Shown here: in pieces, positions 59,706 through 64,000 of the stretch
Position numbering within the stretch: the stretch's first letter is position 1
Layout of the letters: the number at the start of each line of letters is the position of its first letter
Assembly: GCF_965363235.1 (NCBI RefSeq)
Contig: NC_134844.1
Span: forward strand, 73,339,497-73,403,496
Source of the DNA: Mytilus galloprovincialis
Taxonomy: Eukaryota > Mollusca > Bivalvia > Mytilida > Mytilidae
DNA: 64,000 bases
Reading direction: 5' to 3'
Position numbers and translations under genes: made by a program
Notes under the pieces: generated by a model
Database searches by the model: none
What the model was told of the DNA's origin: nothing
The model's input: the letters and a program-made list of their open reading frames with translations, nothing else

Positions 59706-60336
59706 CGGGAAAACCAAAATATGCTTATTTCATTGTATTTGTAAATCATGTATAAGGTTGTTCTGAGTTTGAGACTGTTTAGCAATTTTTTTATATATAT
59801 AAAACATGATCAATTGGAACTTTATATAATTTTTCATTGTGTTCTTACATGTATCACACTAACTATAAAAAACAAAAAATTCCTTGATTTAAGATTCTAA
59901 TGGAATAGATTCTTATGAAATGAATATAAATAAATGTACATGTAGTCTTTTATTTGGAATGAATTCAGTATCAATTTACATCTATAAAAATTGTCTTGTG
60001 CATTTCTTTTTCAGCATACAATTTTCACCCATGTTTTAGAATCTGTGAAACAGGATTGGTCGTGTGTGGCTTCACTTCTTGAGAATTTTATAATGACTAT
60101 AAATATCAACTTCTTTAAAGTACATGTAAGACGTTGTTCTTCTATCAGATAATGCAGCATGCTACATGTACCACTGTGGACATATCTGGTTAACTTATGC
60201 TTACAAGAAGTAAGAGAAGTAAAAGAACAGGTAACATACAATGTATATTACAGAAAAAATTGTGCTAAGTAAATTGATTTAAAATTTCAGTTTCTTGTGT
60301 ATAATTCGAACGTCCATTATCACTGTACTAGTATGC

Positions 60337-60500
60337 ATATTTTTAGGGGCCAGCTGAAGGACACCTACGGGTGCGGGAATTCTCGCTACATTGAATACCC
60401 ATTGGTTACCTTCAGCTGTTGTCTGCTCTATGGTCGGGTGGTCGTCGCTTTGATATATTCACCATTTCCTTTCTCAATTTTATATGGTAAAAGCAGAAGA
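60337..60500 (+). repeat. Mussel interspersed repeat (GGGCCAGCTGAAGGACACC type)
   Basis: GGGCCAGCTGAAGGACACCT, CGGGTGCGGGAATTCTCGCT, GGTTACCTTCAGCTGTTGTC and GGTCGGGTGGTCGTCGCTTT follow a high-copy mussel repeat that I recognise from memory. It is non-coding, and the open frame at 60297-60551 is spurious. Confidence 0.7.
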
Positions 60501-61324
60501 CAACAATTGAGAATTAGCATGATTAGGGTCGAAATCAAAAGTTCAATGTAGGATAAACACTGACCCCCTTACTCTCCTCTTAACTTAATTTGGGAAAAAT
60601 AGATTGATCACAGGAAAGTATAAAATCATTTCAATTAAAGAAAAATTGCAGCAATTTTTACCCCCACCCCAAACTATTTGAATTAAGTTTATTATCCTTC
60701 ATTGATTTTTTTTATGTTTTCCCTAAGCATGCTAAGTGACAGTAGTTTAATGTTCATCTTACAGCTAATTTCTTGTAGAGTAGAATTTTTATTTTGAAAC
60801 GTTTACCCAAGCTTTGTACAACGTAAGACTGACATCTTCATACAATAAATATAGGCAAACGTAAACCTGTAAATATAATGGTTAAAAGCAATTGGATGTT
60901 ATCTAAATTACTATAACACAATATACAAACAAAGTAAAAAAAGTCTTGCCCTTCATGCATTAGGAAATTAGCTATAATCTTTATTTTTATTAAAGCACAT
61001 ATGTTTCTTGAGACATTGCTTTGGAAAAAACAACCTAGAGATATCATTTAAGTTATATCTATAAAATAATATAATTATAGTTTTGGGAAAACTAAAGTAG
61101 TAAAATTGTTCACCATGTCAAAAGCTTTCTAACAAGAAATTTAATCAGACAACACTTGAAGGGTTATTGCTCTTTTTCTAAAGAAAATTTGGGTGCATTT
61201 TGTTATAACCTTGATATAATTTTAGATGTACAAATGTACAAATGTTACGTACATGTATGTATACTCATTTTATGCCCCATGCCATAGTGGAGGTGCTTTA
61301 AGTTTAACCCTTGTTTATAAAAAA
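60501..61324. other. Gene-free region
   Basis: AT-rich. A short fragment of the TATGCCCCA repeat lies at about 61271-61310 (TATGCCCCATGCCATAGTGG). No gene is visible. Confidence 0.4.
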
Positions 61325-61564
61325 AAGAAGATGTGGTATGATTGCCAATAACATGAATAAGACAACTCTCCACAAGGGACCAAATGACACATAAAGTAAC
61401 AACTATAGGTCACAGTACAGCCTTCAAGAATGAGCAAAGTCCAAACCGCACAGTCAGCTATAAAAAGCCGGGAAATGGCGAGGTAAATCAATTCAAAAGA
61501 GAAAACTTACAGCCTGATAAATGAACCAATAATGAGAGAAAAACAAATATGTAACACATAAACA
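61325..61564 (+). repeat. Short interspersed repeat ('TACGGCCTTCAAC' family), cut by a hAT-like element
   Basis: AAGATGTGGTATGATTGCCA through GTCAGCTATAAAAAGCC and AACAAATATGTAACACATAA. In other copies the sequence continues past ACACATAAAC(A); here it stops at 61564, where CAGTCTGCGACG begins. Confidence 0.75.
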
Positions 61565-62118
61565 CAGTCTGCGACGTTAAGCGGTAGTCCGAAGCCCGTG
61601 TCTAGTTTAATTAAGCTCGGACTAGTAAAAGTACACTGCCGATAGTCCGACCGGTCTAGTGCATATCTGTGTGCACTTTTTTAATCGTTACCGTAAGTTA
61701 ACTGCCGAATGTGTCAATACAACGCCATCGAGATCAATAAACTGATACTCACTTCCTTGCAAAAGTAGCATAAACCAGTTTTTACGGTCTCCCTAATAAC
61801 CGATTGTTCAAAATAAATAAAAAAGCGCAAAAACGGTCAGTACCACGTGTTTTCAAATTTCAAATTTCGGTAGTTATTGATTAATTTGTGTTGCATAAAC
61901 TAAATAAAATATAATCATAACAGAAAATTAAAAAAAAATGTTCATTTTTGCATCGGAAGACATTAATTCGTAACTGTCCGCTTGACATCTTGTGTATTTA
62001 GACGATTGGTTATAAGAACGACCTCGGTGACTGGTTACCGTTAATTTTATGAAGAAGTGGTGCCAGTTTTGTTTTCATATCGAAAGATAAAAGTACACAC
62101 ATAATTTTACATCGTTAC

Positions 62119-63411
62119 ATGGCTTCATTGTTGAGGTGGTCGGATAGTGCGAGACCTGGAAAGGCACCAAAAAGACCGTCTCGCACTTCCGACCAAGTTA
62201 CAGAAGCAAAGAAAAAATACGAGGACATGTCAATTAATATAATAATATATGCAATAGGTCTTAACCATTTATTGTTAATGAATTTGTGCCAATAAAATAT
62301 TTGTATAACTATGTCAGACGTAATTTTGTACGATGTACAACTGTGTATTATTGTATTACTATTTTCGCCGTCTTTATTTATTTCATATGCGCATGCCAGG
62401 AAAATCGTAAACATCGTAGTTTGTCCCGAATAATTCTATTGGTCAATTCCTATGCGTAAGCCAATGAGCGCCGTCGTTTTAGAATGTTCAGTCGCACCTG
62501 CTCGGGGATTTCCGCTACTAATCGTGAAAGGAAGTCGATACAATGATCCAATCAGAACGCGTTTTGCAAACGACTTTTGAGTTGATTTAAAAATGAAAGT
62601 AGAAAGAAACAAATGGAAAACTTTTTAGTAAATTATGTCCCCCCTTTAAAAAAACGTCTGAAATTTTTTTGTCACTTTTTTTTGTAAAAGTAAAAGTTTT
62701 TGTTTAAAAAAGGGTGTATAGAAACTTGATATCATCTGCCAGGAGAGGTCTAGAATGCAGGATTTGGCACCATTTACCCCAGAGCTTCTGGGGGCCTTAA
62801 GTGGCCCCCAGACCCCTCGCCGTAAGTGCGACGAGCTATGCTCGTCGGCGCGGACGGCTTCGCCGTCCGCATTAGTCGGGCAAGTTAACAGATACAAGGG
62901 CAAGTTAATCTAGATATTTTTATGGTCTTTTCTTATTTCTACCCCTGTGACAGACTTAGCATTCTCTTTCGTAATGCCCATGCTGTTGCTAAACATCATC
63001 TAAGCTTTAAAACTTATAATGTTATACATATGTAAACTGGATCAAGCTAAAGGTCTTGATGTTGGCAATAGCTACCTGAATGACAAAAAGGCCTGTGAAT
63101 TTGTCAAAAATATAGCCAGTGTTTCCAGAAATGAGACCAGAGACCTTTTGAAAAAAACACCATTTCTGAGCCTCACCTGTGATGGGTCATCTGACTTCAT
63201 GGGGGATGAATATGAGTCATTGTGGGTAAGAAGTGCCCAAAATGGAAAGATAATTGAAAAGTTTTTAGATTTGGGTACTGCTGAATCTGCAGGATCTCAG
63301 GACATATTTAATTACATGAAAGCTGTTTGCTTTGAAAATTCAGAGGACAATACCAACCAACTGTGGAGTAAACTTATTGGCTTTTGCTCAGACGGTGCAT
63401 CAAACATGCAA
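62119..63411 (+). pseudogene. hAT/ZNF862-like transposase, first exons, partial
   Basis: A start at 62119 gives MASLLRWSDSARPGKAPKRP and RTSDQVTEAKKKYED, like the N-terminus of ZNF862/KIAA1586-type proteins; its donor site is not clear (after about 62228). A second exon (acceptor at 62952-62953, donor at 63412) encodes RLSILFRNAHAVAKHHLSFK, slips one base near 63030, then KGLDVGNSYLND, PFLSLTCDGSSDF (catalytic Asp candidate) and GFCSDGASNMQG (second Asp region) before a GTAAAT donor. This is the hAT catalytic core of the DUF4371-like branch. The C-terminal dimerisation part lies outside the window. The frameshift suggests decay or a base error. Confidence 0.65.
62777..62870. other. Four perfect hairpins in a GC-rich island
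   Basis: In an AT-rich setting, four stems follow one another: CCCCAGA-GCT-TCTGGGG (62777-62793), GGGGGCC-TTAAGT-GGCCCCC (62790-62809), CGACGAGC-TAT-GCTCGTCG (62829-62847) and GCGGACGGC-TTC-GCCGTCCGC (62850-62870). The first two share bases and exclude each other. They lie in the presumed first intron of the hAT-like gene; the role is unknown. Confidence 0.85.
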
Positions 63412-63445
63412 GGTAAATTAATTTTTTAATTTATTTATTATGTAA

Positions 63446-63720
63446 TATACAATGTGGATGGGGTTGGTATGGGCTTTGCTCATTGTTGAAGGCTGTACGG
63501 TGTCCTATAGTTGTTAATGACTGTCAGTGTCATTTTGGTCTTTTGTAGATAGTTGTCCCATTGGCTATCATACCGCATCTTCTTTTTTATATTTACAGTA
63601 GAAAAAATGGTATCCATGTTGTAGACTGTACTATGACTTATAATGGTTTACTTTTACAATTTGTGACTTGGATTGAGAGTTGTCTCATTGACACTCTGAC
63701 TCATGCCACATTTTCTTATC
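63446..63720 (-). repeat. Inverted copy of the 'TACGGCCTTCAAC' repeat plus a related fragment
   Basis: On the minus strand: AAGATGCGGTATGATAGCCA, TGGGACAACTATCTACAAAA, ACCGTACAGCCTTCAACAAT and GAGCAAAGCCCATACC. At 63670-63720 GAGAGTTGTCTCATTGACAC, as a second partial copy, follows. Confidence 0.7.
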
Positions 63721-63747
63721 CATATAGATAAAATAATGAGGTGTAGA

Positions 63748-64000
63748 TCATACCTGTCAACTCACCCGTTTTTTGCGGGTGACACCCGTTATTTTCACCT
63801 CTCACCCGGGAGTTTTTCTTTACCCGGCGGGTCCCGGGAATTTCTAACATTACCCGTTTCACCCGGATTTCTGACCGGAATTGTTTCCGGTATTTAGAAG
63901 TAATACGACCTTCGGTTTTATCGGTCTTTTTCAATGTAACCAAAAGTCAAAATGTAGGACTGTTTACCTGAGCTACGTAACGATATTTTCAAGGTAAGAT
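63748..64000 (+). repeat. Start of a repeat with CATACCTGTCAACT tip and ACCCG motifs
   Basis: CATACCTGTCAACTCACCCG is close to the MITE tip at 8976. It is followed by repeated ACCCG words (GACACCCGTT, CTCACCCGGG, TTACCCGGCG, TTACCCGTTT, TTCACCCGGA). The window ends before any second end can be seen. Confidence 0.5.

Larger units (their letters stand above)
61565..64000 (+). mobile_element. Left part of a hAT-like (ZNF862-related) element, runs off the window
   Basis: The repeat interrupted at 61564 marks a sharp insertion border, and the new sequence begins with CAG, as hAT ends do (CAGTCTGCGACGTTAAGCGG). GTCCGA or its complement recurs just inside (61583, about 61617, 61643). A hAT-family coding region follows at 62119-63411. 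The 8 bp before the border (CATAAACA) would be the expected target duplication; the other end lies beyond 64000. Confidence 0.5.

Overview
The window looks like nuclear DNA of a bivalve mollusc, most likely a mussel of the genus Mytilus. It is AT-rich, its genes have introns with GT-AG borders, and it is full of short repeat families that I recognise from memory as typical of mussel genomes (the CGCCAGACGCGCGTTTCG family, the 'TACGGCCTTCAACAATGAGC' family, the 'TATGCCCCACCTACGATAG' family and others). There are no rRNA genes, functional tRNAs, CRISPR arrays or bacterial-type operons. Almost every coding region belongs to, or resembles, a mobile element; one seven-transmembrane receptor is the only clear ordinary host gene, and it is in pieces.

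Left part (1-17 kb): short repeats, then the last exon of a receptor gene (1807-2259, minus), a tRNA-derived SINE broken by a LINE 3' end (2784-3990, minus), and a second LINE 3' end facing the other way (3991-4560, plus). A four-exon plus-strand gene (5680-15788) encodes about 1055 residues: a Mutator-like DDE region, a YqaJ-type nuclease domain and a Tudor-like C-terminus. Its 5.3-kb first intron carries several MITEs.

Middle (17-34 kb): a decayed Tx1/L1-like LINE (17225-20440, minus). Then a roughly 6.5-kb DNA transposon (about 23461-29985) with inverted terminal repeats and one long minus-strand reading frame that carries zinc motifs, a DDE-like core, an XPG/PIN-like nuclease and a CXC domain. 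It is best compared with the Academ superfamily and is broken by one stop and one frameshift. Next come a LINE ORF1 fragment (30446-31659) and the receptor's first exon (32938-33502). A 255-bp piece of receptor exon plus intron occurs twice, 29.5 kb apart, with one mismatch.

Right-middle (34-47 kb): a 2.6-kb TIR element with a 6-bp target duplication (34467-37069). It contains a smaller MITE (34641-35531) whose ends match the Academ-like transposon. Then comes a 7.07-kb giant palindrome (40007-47074) built of tandem repeats, resembling a Foldback element.

Right part (47-64 kb): the most striking object. It is a 10,883-bp element (47369-58251) with perfect 41-bp terminal inverted repeats, a TAA target-site duplication, and two divergent, apparently intact, spliced genes. 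One encodes about 1171 residues with an unassigned DDE/RNase H-like core; the other encodes about 364 residues with an N-terminal cysteine cluster. I cannot place it in a named transposon superfamily. The window ends with the left end and first exons of a hAT-like (ZNF862-related) element that runs off the edge.

How the parts relate: the window reads as a nested record of insertions. The receptor exon is the oldest landmark, the LINE, SINE and Academ-like copies are intermediate, and the 10.9-kb element appears youngest because its ends are identical and its frames are open.
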